From: Micromonospora halotolerans
GTDB taxonomy: Bacteria > Actinomycetota > Actinomycetes > Mycobacteriales > Micromonosporaceae
Assembly (NCBI RefSeq): GCF_032108445.1
Contig: NZ_CP134876.1
Location: 4,402,001-4,466,000, forward strand
Length of the DNA stretch: 64,000 nt
Direction: 5' to 3'
The notes under the pieces were generated by a model. That model saw only the letters and a program-made list of their open reading frames with translations. It had not been told where the DNA came from and searched no databases. The translations under genes and the position numbers were made by a program. This document shows, one piece after another, positions 23,296-32,150 of this stretch (position 1 is its first letter; each line of letters starts with the position of its first letter).

Positions 23296-24411
23296 ATGAC
23301 ACCTCCGCACAACTACCTGGCGGTCATCAAGGTCGTCGGCATCGGGGGCGGTGGCGTGAACGCCGTCAACCGGATGATCGAGGTTGGGCTCAAGGGCGTC
23401 GAGTTCATCGCGATCAACACCGACGCGCAGGCGTTGCTCATGAGCGACGCCGACGTCAAGCTCGACGTCGGCCGGGAGTTGACCCGCGGCCTGGGCGCCG
23501 GCGCCAATCCGGACGTCGGCAAGAACGCCGCCGAGGACCACCGCGACGAGATCGAGGAGGTGCTCAAGGGCGCCGACATGGTCTTCGTGACCTGCGGTGA
23601 GGGCGGCGGCACCGGCACCGGCGGCGCGCCGGTGGTGGCCAACATCGCGCGCAAGCTCGGCGCGCTCACCATCGGCGTGGTCACCCGGCCGTTCTCCTTC
23701 GAGGGCAAGCGCCGTCAGGTGCAGGCCGAGTCGGGCATCGAGGAGCTGCGCAACCAGTGCGACACGCTCATCGTGATCCCCAACGACCGGCTGCTCGCGC
23801 TCGGTGACCGCAACATCTCCATGATGGACGCCTTCCGCACGGCGGACCAGGTGCTCCTCTCCGGTGTCCAGGGCATCACCGACCTGATCACCACGCCGGG
23901 TCTGATCAACCTGGACTTCGCCGACGTGAAGAGCGTCATGAGCGGCGCGGGCAGCGCGCTCATGGGCATCGGCAGCGCCCGCGGCGAGAACCGCGCCGTG
24001 GAGGCGGCCGAGGCGGCCATCTCCAGCCCGCTGCTGGAGCAGAGCATGGACGGCGCGCGGGGCGTGCTGCTCTCCATCGCCGGTGGCTCCGACCTGGGCC
24101 TGTTCGAGATCAACGACGCGGCCCAGCTGGTCACCGACGCGGCCCACCCGGACGCCAACATCATCTTCGGCGCGGTCATCGACGACGCGCTCGGCGACGA
24201 GGTGCGGGTGACCGTGATCGCGGCGGGCTTCGACGGGGGCGCGCCGGCCTACAAGGCGGTCGAGCCGTCCCGCAAGACCAACCAGAACCCGCCGACCCAG
24301 GCGAACGCTCCGGTGAGCCCGCCGGCCACCATGCCGGCCCCGCAGCAGTCGCCGCGCCGGGTGCTGTTCGACGACGTGGACGTGCCGGACTTCCTCAAGA
24401 ACGGGTCCTGA
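23296..24411 (+). CDS. ftsZ: Cell-division GTPase FtsZ
   Basis: 371-aa tubulin homologue that forms the Z-ring. The GTP-binding core shows Gly-Ile-Gly-Gly-Gly-Gly-Val-Asn-Ala (about 16-24), the tubulin signature Gly-Glu-Gly-Gly-Gly-Thr-Gly-Thr-Gly (about 102-110) and the T7 loop Asn-Leu-Asp-Phe-Ala-Asp (about 204-209). A variable Pro/Gln-rich linker (about 315-355) leads to the conserved C-terminal peptide Asp-Val-Pro-Asp-Phe-Leu, which binds SepF in actinobacteria. ATG 23296 follows a GAAAGGA ribosome site; upstream in-frame starts from 23224 lack homology. A dedicated promoter lies 105-133 nt upstream. Confidence 0.98.
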   Translation: MTPPHNYLAVIKVVGIGGGGVNAVNRMIEVGLKGVEFIAINTDAQALLMSDADVKLDVGRELTRGLGAGANPDVGKNAAEDHRDEIEEVLKGADMVFVTCGEGGGTGTGGAPVVANIARKLGALTIGVVTRPFSFEGKRRQVQAESGIEELRNQCDTLIVIPNDRLLALGDRNISMMDAFRTADQVLLSGVQGITDLITTPGLINLDFADVKSVMSGAGSALMGIGSARGENRAVEAAEAAISSPLLEQSMDGARGVLLSIAGGSDLGLFEINDAAQLVTDAAHPDANIIFGAVIDDALGDEVRVTVIAAGFDGGAPAYKAVEPSRKTNQNPPTQANAPVSPPATMPAPQQSPRRVLFDDVDVPDFLKNGS

Positions 24412-24420
24412 GCCGCACCG

Positions 24421-25167
24421 ATGACCGACTCACCGACCACGGTGCGACCCGACCGTCGCGCCGAGCTCGCGGCCGGCCTCGCCCGGGTCCGGTCCCGCAT
24501 CGCCGACGCCTGCGCGGCGGCCGGGCGGGACCGGGGCGAGGTCACGCTGGTCGCGGTGACCAAGACCTACCCGGCGGCCGACGTGGTCGCGCTGGCCGGG
24601 CTCGGGGTGACCGACGTGGGGGAGAACCGCGACCAGGAGGCCGCACCGAAGGCCGCCGAGGCGGCCGCCGCCGGGGCGGCGCCGCGCTGGCACTTCATCG
24701 GCCAGCTCCAGCGCAACAAGGCCCGCTCGGTGGTCCGCTACGCCGACGTGGTCCAGTCGGTCGACAGCGTGCGGCTGGCCGCCGCCCTGGACGGCGCCGC
24801 GGCCGCCGCCCGGGACCGGCCGCTGGACGTGCTGGTGCAGGTGAGCGTCGACGGCGACCCCGCCCGTGGCGGGGCGCTGCCGGACGCGGCCGACCCCGAC
24901 CGGGGGCTCGGTCCGGTGGCCGACGCGGTGGCCGCTGCCGGCGCGTTGCGGCTCGCCGGTCTGATGGCGGTCGCTCCGCTCGGCTGGGAGCCGGACCGGG
25001 CGTTCGCCCGGCTCGCCGAGGTGGCGGCGCGATTCCGCGCCGACCATCCCGGTGCGACGGTTCTCTCGGCGGGCATGAGCGGCGATCTGGAAATTGCGAT
25101 CGGATACGGCGCGACACATGTCCGCGTCGGCAGCGCGTTGCTCGGAATGCGCCCCACGCTGCGGTAG
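24421..25167 (+). CDS. YggS/YlmE-type PLP homeostasis protein
   Basis: 248-aa member of the PLPBP (COG0325) family. The PLP lysine is in Val-Thr-Lys-Thr-Tyr-Pro (Lys48); other family marks are Gly-Glu-Asn-Arg-Asp-Gln-Glu, Trp-His-Phe-Ile-Gly-Gln-Leu-Gln-Arg-Asn-Lys and the late Ser-Ala-Gly-Met-Ser-Gly-Asp-Leu. These proteins bind PLP and buffer its pool, with no known enzyme activity. It starts 9 nt after ftsZ and lies upstream of sepF, the conserved Gram-positive order. The pgeF/ylmD gene often found between ftsZ and this gene is missing here. Confidence 0.93.
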   Translation: MTDSPTTVRPDRRAELAAGLARVRSRIADACAAAGRDRGEVTLVAVTKTYPAADVVALAGLGVTDVGENRDQEAAPKAAEAAAAGAAPRWHFIGQLQRNKARSVVRYADVVQSVDSVRLAAALDGAAAAARDRPLDVLVQVSVDGDPARGGALPDAADPDRGLGPVADAVAAAGALRLAGLMAVAPLGWEPDRAFARLAEVAARFRADHPGATVLSAGMSGDLEIAIGYGATHVRVGSALLGMRPTLR

Positions 25168-25361
25168 CCTGACCGCGAAAGAAGCAAATTACAGCAGTGT
25201 TGTTCAGGAACGGCGTTCCCGTAGCCGGGGGCCGTGGCGAGCGGACCGCGAATCGCTCGCCAGGGGATTGCCGATCCGGTCCGGTGGGCATCGTTGTCCA
25301 CTCGTGATCAAGCGACACGGCACGGGGGCGCGTGCCGCACGGCGGACGGAAGGGCGCGGGG

Positions 25362-26057
25362 ATGGGTGCACTGCGCAAGGCGGGGGTCTGGCTCGGTCTC
25401 GTCGAGGAGGACGAGGAGCGGGCGTACGAGGACGGTGGCTACGACAAGGGTGGCTACCGCGAGTCGCGCTACCGGTCGAGCCGCTACGCGGAAGAGTTCG
25501 CCGACGACGAGGACGACGAGTCCGAGGAGCCGCCGGCGAGCCGGGGCCGGTCCGGTGACCGCGGCCGGCTGACCGAGCGCGCGTCGAGCCGCGCCGTCGA
25601 CACCGACCGTGCCGAGGTGGAGCGGCCGGAGCGGACCGAGCGGTCCAGCGTCCGGTCGATCACCCGCTCCGGCGCGGGCGAGACCTCCGGCGCGCTGACC
25701 TACCACACCCGGGACAACCTCGCCCTGGCGCCGCAGGCCCAGCCGCGCGAGCGGGCCGTGGCGCCCGAGGACGAGCAGCGCTACCAGATCACCACGCTGC
25801 ACCCGACCACCTACCGGGAGGCGCGCACCATCGGTGAGCACTTCCGCGACGGCGTGCCGGTGATCATCAACCTCACCGAGATGGACGAGGCGGATGCCCG
25901 CCGGCTTGTCGACTTCGCTGCCGGGCTCGCGTTCGGCCTGCGCGGTACGATCGAGCGCGTGACCAACCGGGTGTTCCTGCTCTCACCGGCCAACGTCCAG
26001 GTCACCGCGGAGGACAAGGCCAAGATCGCTGAGGGCGGCTTTTTCAGCCTGAGCTAG
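25362..26057 (+). CDS. sepF: Cell-division protein SepF
   Basis: 231-aa FtsZ membrane anchor. The N-terminal amphipathic helix Met-Gly-Ala-Leu-Arg-Lys-Ala-Gly-Val-Trp-Leu-Gly-Leu is the expected membrane-targeting peptide. A long acidic and Arg/Ser-rich linker (about 18-140) leads to the C-terminal SepF domain (about 145-225), including Val-Pro-Val-Ile-Ile-Asn-Leu and Asp-Phe-Ala-Ala-Gly-Leu. SepF replaces FtsA in actinobacteria and binds the FtsZ C-terminal peptide. ATG 25362 follows a GGAAGG ribosome site. The 194-nt gap before it is relatively AT-rich and probably carries a promoter that I cannot place with confidence. Confidence 0.95.
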   Translation: MGALRKAGVWLGLVEEDEERAYEDGGYDKGGYRESRYRSSRYAEEFADDEDDESEEPPASRGRSGDRGRLTERASSRAVDTDRAEVERPERTERSSVRSITRSGAGETSGALTYHTRDNLALAPQAQPRERAVAPEDEQRYQITTLHPTTYREARTIGEHFRDGVPVIINLTEMDEADARRLVDFAAGLAFGLRGTIERVTNRVFLLSPANVQVTAEDKAKIAEGGFFSLS

Positions 26058-26085
26058 CCCGCACGACCGAGGGACGTCGCCTGCC

Positions 26086-26391
26086 GTGTTGTCGATCCTG
26101 TTCCAGGTGCTCTATCTGCTCCTGTATTTCTTCCTACTTGTGTTGTTGGCCCGATTTGTCCTCAGCGCTGTTCTGGCGTATGGACGCCGCTGGCAACCGG
26201 GCCGTGGAGCATCCGCGGGACTGGAAGTCGTGTGGAGCGTCACTGATCCGCCCCTGCGCGCGTTGAGGCGTGTGATCCCACCACTGCGAATTGGTACCGT
26301 GAGCATCGACCTGGCCTCCCTTGTGCTCCTGGTTATCCTGTTCGTGCTGATGGAGTTCGTGTTTAGGCGTCTGATCCTGGCCTTTGCCTGA
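26086..26391 (+). CDS. YggT/YlmG family membrane protein
   Basis: 101-aa protein with a hydrophobic helix at each end (about 2-30 and 75-97) and the YggT signature [12 protein letters not shown] in the loop. YggT proteins sit between sepF and divIVA in many Gram-positives and are linked to division and membrane organisation, mechanism unclear. The GTG start is 28 nt after sepF. Its codon use is clearly less GC-biased than that of its neighbours (many TTT, GTT, TTG, CTT codons). Confidence 0.9.
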   Translation: MLSILFQVLYLLLYFFLLVLLARFVLSAVLAYGRRWQPGRGASAGLEVVWSVTDPPLRALRRVIPPLRIGTVSIDLASLVLLVILFVLMEFVFRRLILAFA

Positions 26392-26432
26392 CCAGAGCGC
26401 TTTCGCGGCCGCAACTGACCCGAGGAGTTTCG

Positions 26433-27242
26433 ATGCCGCTGACCCCGGCCGACGTCCACAACGTCGCCTTCAAAAAGCCGCCGATCGGCAAGCGGGGCTA
26501 TGACGAGGAGGAGGTCGACGCCTTCCTGGACGAGGTCGAGCGCGAGCTCGCCCGTCTGATCGAGGAGAACAACGAGCTGCGCGCCCAGGTGGAGCGCGGC
26601 GGTCGGGGCGGGGCTCCCGCCGGCCCCGGCGGCGACGCCCGGCTCGCGGCGGAGCTCAACGACGTCAAGGCCCAGCTCGACCGGGTGCAGCGCGACAAGG
26701 CGGCCGCCGAGCAGGCGGCCCGGGCGATGCAGGCCGAGCTCGAGCAGGTCCGCGCCCAGGGTGGCCCGGCGACCTCCGCCGCCGCCGACGGCGAGCAGCA
26801 GGCGCTGCGGGTGCTCATGATGGCCCAGCGCACCGCCGACGACCACGTGTCCGACGCCCGGCGCGAGGCCGACCAGCTGCTCTCCGAGGCCCGTTCCAAG
26901 GCCGAGGAGGTCACCCGCGAGGCCCGCGCCAAGGCCGACGCGCTGGAGCGGGACGCCCGCCAGCGGCACCAGGAGGCCATGGGCGGCCTGGACGCCAAGC
27001 GCACCGCGCTGCAGAAGCACATCGAGGAGCTCAAGCAGTTCGAGCGCGAGTACCGCACCCGCCTCAAGGCGTACCTGGAGAGCCAGCTGCGTGACCTCGA
27101 CGGTCGCGGCCAGGGCCTCGAGGTCGAGATGAACCGCTCCGAGGGCGCCCGTGCCGCCGGCGGCAGCAACGGCCTCGCCACGGCCGGCCTCGCCGGTTCC
27201 TACGGCGGCGGCCGCACGGGCTCGCTCGAGTCCGGCCGCTGA
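26433..27242 (+). CDS. wag31: DivIVA/Wag31 polar-growth scaffold
   Basis: 269-aa coiled-coil protein. The N-terminal DivIVA membrane-binding domain ([11 protein letters not shown], then [11 protein letters not shown]) is followed by a first coiled coil, a Gly/Ala-rich break (about 55-70) and a long Ala/Glu/Arg-rich coiled coil to about 235. Wag31/DivIVA marks cell poles and directs tip growth in actinobacteria and is usually essential. ATG 26433 has a GAGGAG ribosome site. The Gly/Ser-rich tail is variable. Confidence 0.95.
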   Translation: MPLTPADVHNVAFKKPPIGKRGYDEEEVDAFLDEVERELARLIEENNELRAQVERGGRGGAPAGPGGDARLAAELNDVKAQLDRVQRDKAAAEQAARAMQAELEQVRAQGGPATSAAADGEQQALRVLMMAQRTADDHVSDARREADQLLSEARSKAEEVTREARAKADALERDARQRHQEAMGGLDAKRTALQKHIEELKQFEREYRTRLKAYLESQLRDLDGRGQGLEVEMNRSEGARAAGGSNGLATAGLAGSYGGGRTGSLESGR

Positions 27243-27315
27243 TCCCGGCGTCGGTGGCCGTCCCCGCGGCGGCCACCGGCGACACAGACCGACACGACGC
27301 GGCCGGGGGTGAGCC

Positions 27316-28050
27316 GTGATAGCAGCCAGCATCCTTCTCATCCTCGTCGCGGTCGTGCTCCTGGTGGCCGGGTTGGCCGCCGGGTCCAGCCCGCTGCTGA
27401 TCACCTCGATCGCGGTCAGCCTGCTGGCCGCCGTAGCCCTCGTCGCGTTCGCCCGCCAGGCGGCCGCCGCCCGGGCCACGGTGGGCCGGGAGACCGGACC
27501 GCGTCGCCGGACCGCACCGGCCGGCCCGTCCCTGGACGAGCCGGAGGTCCCGGTCCCGCACATCACATCGCCGGTCGGCGCCGGTGGACCCGGGTGGCGG
27601 CAACCACCCGGGCCACCGGTGGCCGACGTGGTCGACCCGCCGGCCGCCGCGTATGGGCCGCCGGCCGATCCGTTCGAGCCCGATCCGTTCGAGCCCGATC
27701 CGGTCGAGCCACCGGCCGAGCCCTACTCGCCACCGGCGCCGCGCGGCCCGTCCCGCGCCGAGGCGCCCGCCGACGCGCCGACGCCCACCTCGCCGGCGCC
27801 GGACGGCCCGTTCGAGGGCGACCCGCCGACCGAGTTCCTCACCGACGGTGAGGTCGCCCGGCTGGTCCGGCTCGACGGTGAGGTCCGGGTGGTCGACGGC
27901 CACCCCCGCTTCCACCTGCCCGGTTGCCCCCAGTTGGTGGGCCGGGCCGACGAGCCGCTGCCGGTCGCCGAGGCGGTCGGGCTGGGCTTCACCCCGTGCG
28001 GCCGCTGCGCGCCGGCCACCACGCTGCTGGCCGAGGCCCGGCCGCGCTGA
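27316..28050 (+). CDS. Membrane protein with C-terminal Ada-like metal-binding motif
   Basis: 244-aa protein of unknown function downstream of wag31. Two N-terminal hydrophobic helices (about 1-25 and 30-49) are followed by a Pro-rich disordered linker (about 55-175). The linker includes a short tandem repeat Asp-Pro-Phe-Glu-Pro encoded by 15-nt units near 27667. The C-terminal about 60 residues have His-Pro-Arg-Phe-His-x3-Cys-Pro then Gly-Phe-x-Pro-Cys-x2-Cys, a pattern like the Ada zinc-binding domain. This suggests a membrane-tethered metal or thiol site facing the cytoplasm, but no activity can be assigned. The GTG start is inferred from the hydrophobic N-terminus. Confidence 0.75.
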   Translation: MIAASILLILVAVVLLVAGLAAGSSPLLITSIAVSLLAAVALVAFARQAAAARATVGRETGPRRRTAPAGPSLDEPEVPVPHITSPVGAGGPGWRQPPGPPVADVVDPPAAAYGPPADPFEPDPFEPDPVEPPAEPYSPPAPRGPSRAEAPADAPTPTSPAPDGPFEGDPPTEFLTDGEVARLVRLDGEVRVVDGHPRFHLPGCPQLVGRADEPLPVAEAVGLGFTPCGRCAPATTLLAEARPR

Positions 28051-28052
28051 TC

Positions 28053-28361
28053 ATGGTGACCATGGACGACACGCTCACCATCGCCGTACGCGTGAAGCCC
28101 GGCGTCTCGCGGGCCCGGGTCGGCGGCCGGTTCGACGGGCCGCACGGCCCCGCCCTCGTCGTCGCGGTGAACGCGCCCGCGGTGGATGGCCGCGCCACCG
28201 AGGCGGCCCGCCGCGCCCTGGCCGAGGCGCTCGGCGTCCGGCCGGCGGCGGTCTCCCTGCGGTCCGGCGCGGCCAGCCGGGACAAGCTCTTCCTGGTCGA
28301 GCACCCGGCCCCCGGGCTGCCCGACGTGCTCCGGCGGCTCCGCGACGGATCGGCCGGGTGA
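28053..28361 (+). CDS. DUF167 (YggU) family protein
   Basis: 102-aa small alpha/beta protein. The DUF167 core shows Val-Arg-Val-Lys-Pro-Gly-Val-Ser, Val-Asn-Ala-Pro-Ala-Val-Asp-Gly-Arg-Ala-Thr-Glu-Ala and Ser-Gly-Ala-Ala-Ser-Arg-Asp-Lys. Function is unknown; the family often sits with yggT and sepF. ATG 28053 (or 28062) directly follows the previous gene, so they are likely co-transcribed. The longer frame starting at 27924 overlaps the upstream gene and is not needed. Confidence 0.9.
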   Translation: MVTMDDTLTIAVRVKPGVSRARVGGRFDGPHGPALVVAVNAPAVDGRATEAARRALAEALGVRPAAVSLRSGAASRDKLFLVEHPAPGLPDVLRRLRDGSAG

Positions 28362-28383
28362 CGCGGCTGCGGACCGGCCGCGG

Positions 28384-29889
28384 ATGACGCCGGGGCTCGA
28401 TGTCGCGCTGCTGGTCGGCGCCGCCGTCCTGCTGGTCGCGGTGGGCGCGGTGCGTTTCTCGACCCGGCTCGGCGTGCCGAGCCTCCTCGCCTACCTGGCG
28501 CTCGGGGTGGCCATCGGCGAGGCCGGCCTGGGCATCCGCTTCGACGACGTCGAGCTGACCCGGGTGCTCGGCTTCTGCGCGCTCATCGTGATCATCGCGG
28601 AGGGCGGGTTGAGTGCCCGGTGGAGCACCCTGCGGCCGGTGCTCGGCCTGGCCGCCGCGCTCTCGACGGTCGGCGTGGTGGTCAGCATCCTGGTCGTCGG
28701 CGTGGTGGTCCACCTGCTGCTCGGCCTGGACTGGCGGCTGGCGCTGCTCTACGGCGCGGTGCTCTCCTCCACCGACGCGGCGGCCGTCTTCGCCACCCTG
28801 CGCCGGCTGCGCCTGCCGCCCCGGCTGGTGGCCACCCTGGAGGCCGAGTCCGGGATCAACGACGCGCCGGTCGTCATCCTGGTGCTGCTGCTGTCCCGGG
28901 CGGGGGCGGAGGCCGCCCACCCGTGGTGGTACGAGGTGTTCCTGGTCGGCTACGAGCTGGGCGTCGGCGCGGCGGTCGGGGTGGCCGCCGGGATCGCCGG
29001 CCGGTACGCGCTGCGCCGGGCCGCCCTGCCGTCCGCCGGCCTCTACCCGATCGCGGTGGTCGGCTTCACGGTGCTGGCGTACGCCGCCGGCTCGGTGCTG
29101 CACGCCTCGGGCTTCCTGGCCGTCTACGTGGCCGGTGTGCTGCTGGGCAACGCGCGGCTGCCGCACCGGCAGGCCATCCTGGGCTTCGCCGACGGGCTGG
29201 CCTGGCTGGCCCAGATCGGTCTGTTCGTGCTGCTCGGCCTGCTGGTGTCGCCGAGCCGGCTGGACGCGGCGGTGCTGCCGGCGGTGGTCACCGGGCTGGC
29301 TCTGCTGCTGCTGGCCCGCCCGCTGTCGGTGGCGGTCTCCGCGCTGCCGTTCCGGTTCGCGCTGCGCGAGCAGCTCTTCCTCTCCTGGGCCGGGCTGCGC
29401 GGCGCGGTGCCGATCGTGCTGGCCACCATTCCGCTCTCGCTGCGGGTCCCGGGCGCCGACCGGCTCTTCGACGCGGTCTTCGTGCTCGTGGTGATCTTCA
29501 CGCTGCTCCAGGCCGGCACCCTGGCGCCGGCGGCCCGCCGGCTCGGGGTGACCGCGCCCGCCGAGGCCACGGAGATCCTGCTGGAGACGGCGCCGCTGGA
29601 GCGGATGCGGGCCGACCTGCTCCAGCTGGAGGTGCCACCGGGCTCCCGGATGGGCGGGGTGCACGTGGACGAGCTGCGGCTGCCGGTGGGCGCCTCGGTG
29701 ACGCTGGTGCTGCGCGACGGGGTGGGCTTCGTGCCCGGCCCGGACACCCGGTTGAAGGTCGGCGACAGCCTGCTCATCGTGGCCACCGCGGAGGTGCGGG
29801 ACGAGGCGGAGCGGCGGCTGCGGGCGGTGAGCCGGCGCGGTCGGCTGGCCCGGTGGTTTGGCGAGTACGGCGAGGACCGGACCAGCTGA
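28384..29889 (+). CDS. CPA1-type cation/proton antiporter with TrkA-C domain
   Basis: 501-aa integral membrane protein with about 12-13 helices (about 1-400) forming a Na+/H+ exchanger domain. Marks include Ser-Ser-Thr-Asp-Ala-Ala-Ala-Val-Phe (about 133-141) and Glu-Ser-Gly-Ile-Asn-Asp-Ala-Pro (about 157-164), whose acidic residues carry the ions. A cytoplasmic RCK-C/TrkA-C domain (about 410-485) suggests gating by a nucleotide ligand. This architecture matches NhaP2/CvrA-type K+/H+ antiporters. ATG 28384 is 22 nt after the DUF167 gene. Confidence 0.9.
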   Translation: MTPGLDVALLVGAAVLLVAVGAVRFSTRLGVPSLLAYLALGVAIGEAGLGIRFDDVELTRVLGFCALIVIIAEGGLSARWSTLRPVLGLAAALSTVGVVVSILVVGVVVHLLLGLDWRLALLYGAVLSSTDAAAVFATLRRLRLPPRLVATLEAESGINDAPVVILVLLLSRAGAEAAHPWWYEVFLVGYELGVGAAVGVAAGIAGRYALRRAALPSAGLYPIAVVGFTVLAYAAGSVLHASGFLAVYVAGVLLGNARLPHRQAILGFADGLAWLAQIGLFVLLGLLVSPSRLDAAVLPAVVTGLALLLLARPLSVAVSALPFRFALREQLFLSWAGLRGAVPIVLATIPLSLRVPGADRLFDAVFVLVVIFTLLQAGTLAPAARRLGVTAPAEATEILLETAPLERMRADLLQLEVPPGSRMGGVHVDELRLPVGASVTLVLRDGVGFVPGPDTRLKVGDSLLIVATAEVRDEAERRLRAVSRRGRLARWFGEYGEDRTS

Positions 29890-29959
29890 TCTGCTAGCGT
29901 TCCCTTTGCCCCGATTGGTGGCAGTTTGGGGCTGAATCGCGGTGCGACGGTGCGGCACG

Positions 29960-29988
29960 TTGTCGGACGCCTGTACGTTCCGTATTCT
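29960..29988 (+). promoter_or_regulatory. Promoter of the TraR/DksA gene
   Basis: TTGTCG (29960-29965), a 17-nt spacer and TATTCT (29983-29988). Transcription would begin near 29995, leaving an about 118-nt leader before the ATG at 30113. The 223-nt gap between the antiporter and this gene holds no other supported feature. Confidence 0.6.
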
Positions 29989-30112
29989 TGCCACCCTCCG
30001 GAGTGCGCGGCCCTGTCGCCGTGCGCCCGTTCTGTACATGGGGGACGCCCGTTGCCGGCGACCCCCGCCCACGCACGCTGACCGCCGCGGCACGCGGCTG
30101 AGGGAGCTGACG

Positions 30113-30532
30113 ATGGCGAAGCCAGCCGACACCAGGACCGCCGGTCGCAAACCGGTGGCGAAGGCCACCCGCAGCGCGGCGGAGACCGAGAAGATCCGGG
30201 CCGCCCTGGCGGCACGGCGGGACGAGCTCAACGCCGAGTACGATCAGACGCTGAGCGAGATCACCGAGCTGCAGCGCGACCGGCTGACCGACTCGGCCGG
30301 GGACGACCAGGCCGACACGGGCACCAAGACGTTCGAGCGCGAGCAGGAGATCTCACTCGCCAACAGCATCAAGGAACGGATCACGCAGGTCGAGCGCGCG
30401 CTGGAGCGTCTCGACGAGGGTGGCTACGGCTGGTGTGAGCGGTGCGGCAACCCGATCCCGGTGGAGCGGCTCGCCGCCTTCCCGTCGGCCACCCTCTGCG
30501 TGAGCTGCAAGCAGCTGGAGGAGCGGCGCTGA
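30113..30532 (+). CDS. TraR/DksA-family zinc-finger protein
   Basis: 139-aa RNA-polymerase-associated regulator type. An N-terminal basic segment, a coiled-coil region (about 24-100) and a C-terminal C4 zinc finger Cys-x2-Cys...Cys-x2-Cys (Cys-Glu-Arg-Cys near 107, Cys-Val-Ser-Cys near 131) are visible. The coiled-coil tip has Asp-Asp-Gln-Ala-Asp, recalling the acidic tip by which DksA reaches the RNA polymerase secondary channel. Mycobacterial and Streptomyces relatives lie next to lspA as here. ATG 30113 has GAGGGAG upstream. Confidence 0.9.
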   Translation: MAKPADTRTAGRKPVAKATRSAAETEKIRAALAARRDELNAEYDQTLSEITELQRDRLTDSAGDDQADTGTKTFEREQEISLANSIKERITQVERALERLDEGGYGWCERCGNPIPVERLAAFPSATLCVSCKQLEERR

Positions 30533-30599
30533 CGTCCGTTCCCCAGCGGCCGAACGGCAGACGGTGACCGCCACCGTCGCAAGCGTCGATGGGGAGCAG

Positions 30600-31202
30600 A
30601 TGACCGCAGCACCGCCCGCCGGGTCCGGCACCACCGAGTCGGGCGCCGGCACGCCCCGCCGCAAGGCGGCCGGCCTGCTGCTCGGCGTGGCCCTGGCCTC
30701 CCTCGTCGCCGACCTGGTCACCAAGCAGCTCGCCCTCTCGGAGCTCACCGGGCGCGGCCCGGTGTCGCTGCTCGGCGGGGCGGTCTACCTGAGCCTGACC
30801 CGCAACAGCGGCGCCGCGTGGAGCATCGGCTCCGACCACACCTGGGTCTTCCCGCTGATCACCATCGGCGTGATCGCCTGGATCGGATGGATGGCGCTGC
30901 GGCTACGGTCGCTGCCCTGGGCCGTGTCGCTCGGGCTGGTGCTCGGCGGGGCGCTGGGCAACCTCACCGACCGCGTCTTCCGCGCCCCCGGGCACTTCGT
31001 CGGCCACGTGGTCGACATGATCAGCCTCTTCGACCCGTACGGGCAGGTCTGGCCGGTGTTCAACCTGGCCGACAGCTCACTCGTCTGCGGCGTGCTGCTG
31101 GCCGTGTTCCTGGAGCTGACCGGCCGGCAGCGGGACGGTTCCCGGGCCACCGCCGCGCGGTCCGGCGACGAGACCCCCGCCGAGCAGCGGGAGCGCGCGT
31201 GA
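30600..31202 (+). CDS. lspA: Lipoprotein signal peptidase
   Basis: 200-aa aspartic membrane protease that cleaves prolipoprotein signal peptides. Four hydrophobic helices begin near residue 22. Catalytic aspartates are in Gly-Asn-Leu-Thr-Asp-Arg (about Asp128) and Phe-Asn-Leu-Ala-Asp-Ser-Ser (about Asp157). The conserved Asn-Ser-Gly-Ala-Ala-Trp-Ser stretch is also present. ATG 30600 follows a GGGGAG site; GTG 30564 in frame is an alternative. The stop overlaps the next gene's GTG (GTGA). Confidence 0.95.
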   Translation: MTAAPPAGSGTTESGAGTPRRKAAGLLLGVALASLVADLVTKQLALSELTGRGPVSLLGGAVYLSLTRNSGAAWSIGSDHTWVFPLITIGVIAWIGWMALRLRSLPWAVSLGLVLGGALGNLTDRVFRAPGHFVGHVVDMISLFDPYGQVWPVFNLADSSLVCGVLLAVFLELTGRQRDGSRATAARSGDETPAEQRERA

Positions 31203-32143
31203 CCTCCGCCTTCGCCGCCGGCGGCGACCACCGCTCCCTGCCCGTACCGGACGGGCTCGACGGCATGCGCCTGGACCAGGCCGTCTCCCGGCTCTTCGGG
31301 CTGTCCCGGACGGCCGCCGCCGCGCTGGTCGACGCCGGGGACGCGCTGGTCGACGGCACCGCCCGGCCCAACTCGCACAAGGTCAAGGCGGGCTCCTGGC
31401 TGGAGGTCACGCTGCCCGCGCCGGCCGCACCGCCGACCGTGGTGCCGCAGGCCGTGCCCGGCCTCACCGTGGTCTACGCCGACGACGACATCGTGGTGGT
31501 GGACAAGCCGGTGGGGGTGGCCGCCCACCCCAGCCCGGGCTGGACCGGCCCGACCGTGATCGGCGGGTTGGCCGGGATCGGCCACCGGATCTCCACCAGC
31601 GGCGCCGCCGAGCGGCAGGGCGTGGTGCACCGGCTCGACGTGGGCACCACCGGCGTCATGGTGGTGGCCAAGAGCGAGCAGGCGTACACCGCGTTGAAGC
31701 GGGCGTTCAAGTACCGCGAGGTGGAGAAGCGCTACCACGCCGTGGTGCAGGGCCACCCGGACCCGCTGCGCGGCACCATCGACGCGCCGATCGACCGGCA
31801 CCCGCACCACGACTACCGGTGGGCGGTGGTCTCCGGCGGCAAGCCCAGCATCACCCACTACGACACCCTCGAGGCGTTCCCCTCGGCCAGCCTGCTCGAC
31901 GTGCGGCTGGAGACCGGGCGTACCCACCAGATCCGGGTGCACTTCTCCACGCTGCGGCACCCCTGCGTGGGCGACCTCACCTACGGCGCCGACCCGACGC
32001 TGTCCGCCCGGCTCGGGCTGAGCCGGCAGTGGCTGCACGCCCGCTCGCTGAGCTTCGCGCACCCGCGCACCGGCGACGAGGTCACCTTCGTCAGCGAGTA
32101 CCCGGACGACCTGGCCCGGGCGCTGGAGATCCTCCGCGACTGA
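31199..32143 (+). CDS. RluD-family 23S rRNA pseudouridine synthase
   Basis: 314-aa RluA-type pseudouridine synthase. An N-terminal S4 RNA-binding domain (about 15-70) precedes the catalytic domain, with the active-site Asp in His-Arg-Leu-Asp-Val-Gly-Thr-Thr-Gly (about 142-150). The Gly-Arg-Thr-His-Gln-Ile-Arg-Val-His motif lies near 240. Members with an S4 domain are usually RluD (helix 69 of 23S rRNA) or RluC; I lean to RluD because of the lspA-rluD arrangement common in bacteria. It is coupled to lspA by GTGA overlap. Confidence 0.92.
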   Translation: MTSAFAAGGDHRSLPVPDGLDGMRLDQAVSRLFGLSRTAAAALVDAGDALVDGTARPNSHKVKAGSWLEVTLPAPAAPPTVVPQAVPGLTVVYADDDIVVVDKPVGVAAHPSPGWTGPTVIGGLAGIGHRISTSGAAERQGVVHRLDVGTTGVMVVAKSEQAYTALKRAFKYREVEKRYHAVVQGHPDPLRGTIDAPIDRHPHHDYRWAVVSGGKPSITHYDTLEAFPSASLLDVRLETGRTHQIRVHFSTLRHPCVGDLTYGADPTLSARLGLSRQWLHARSLSFAHPRTGDEVTFVSEYPDDLARALEILRD

Positions 32144-32150
32144 CCCGCCG

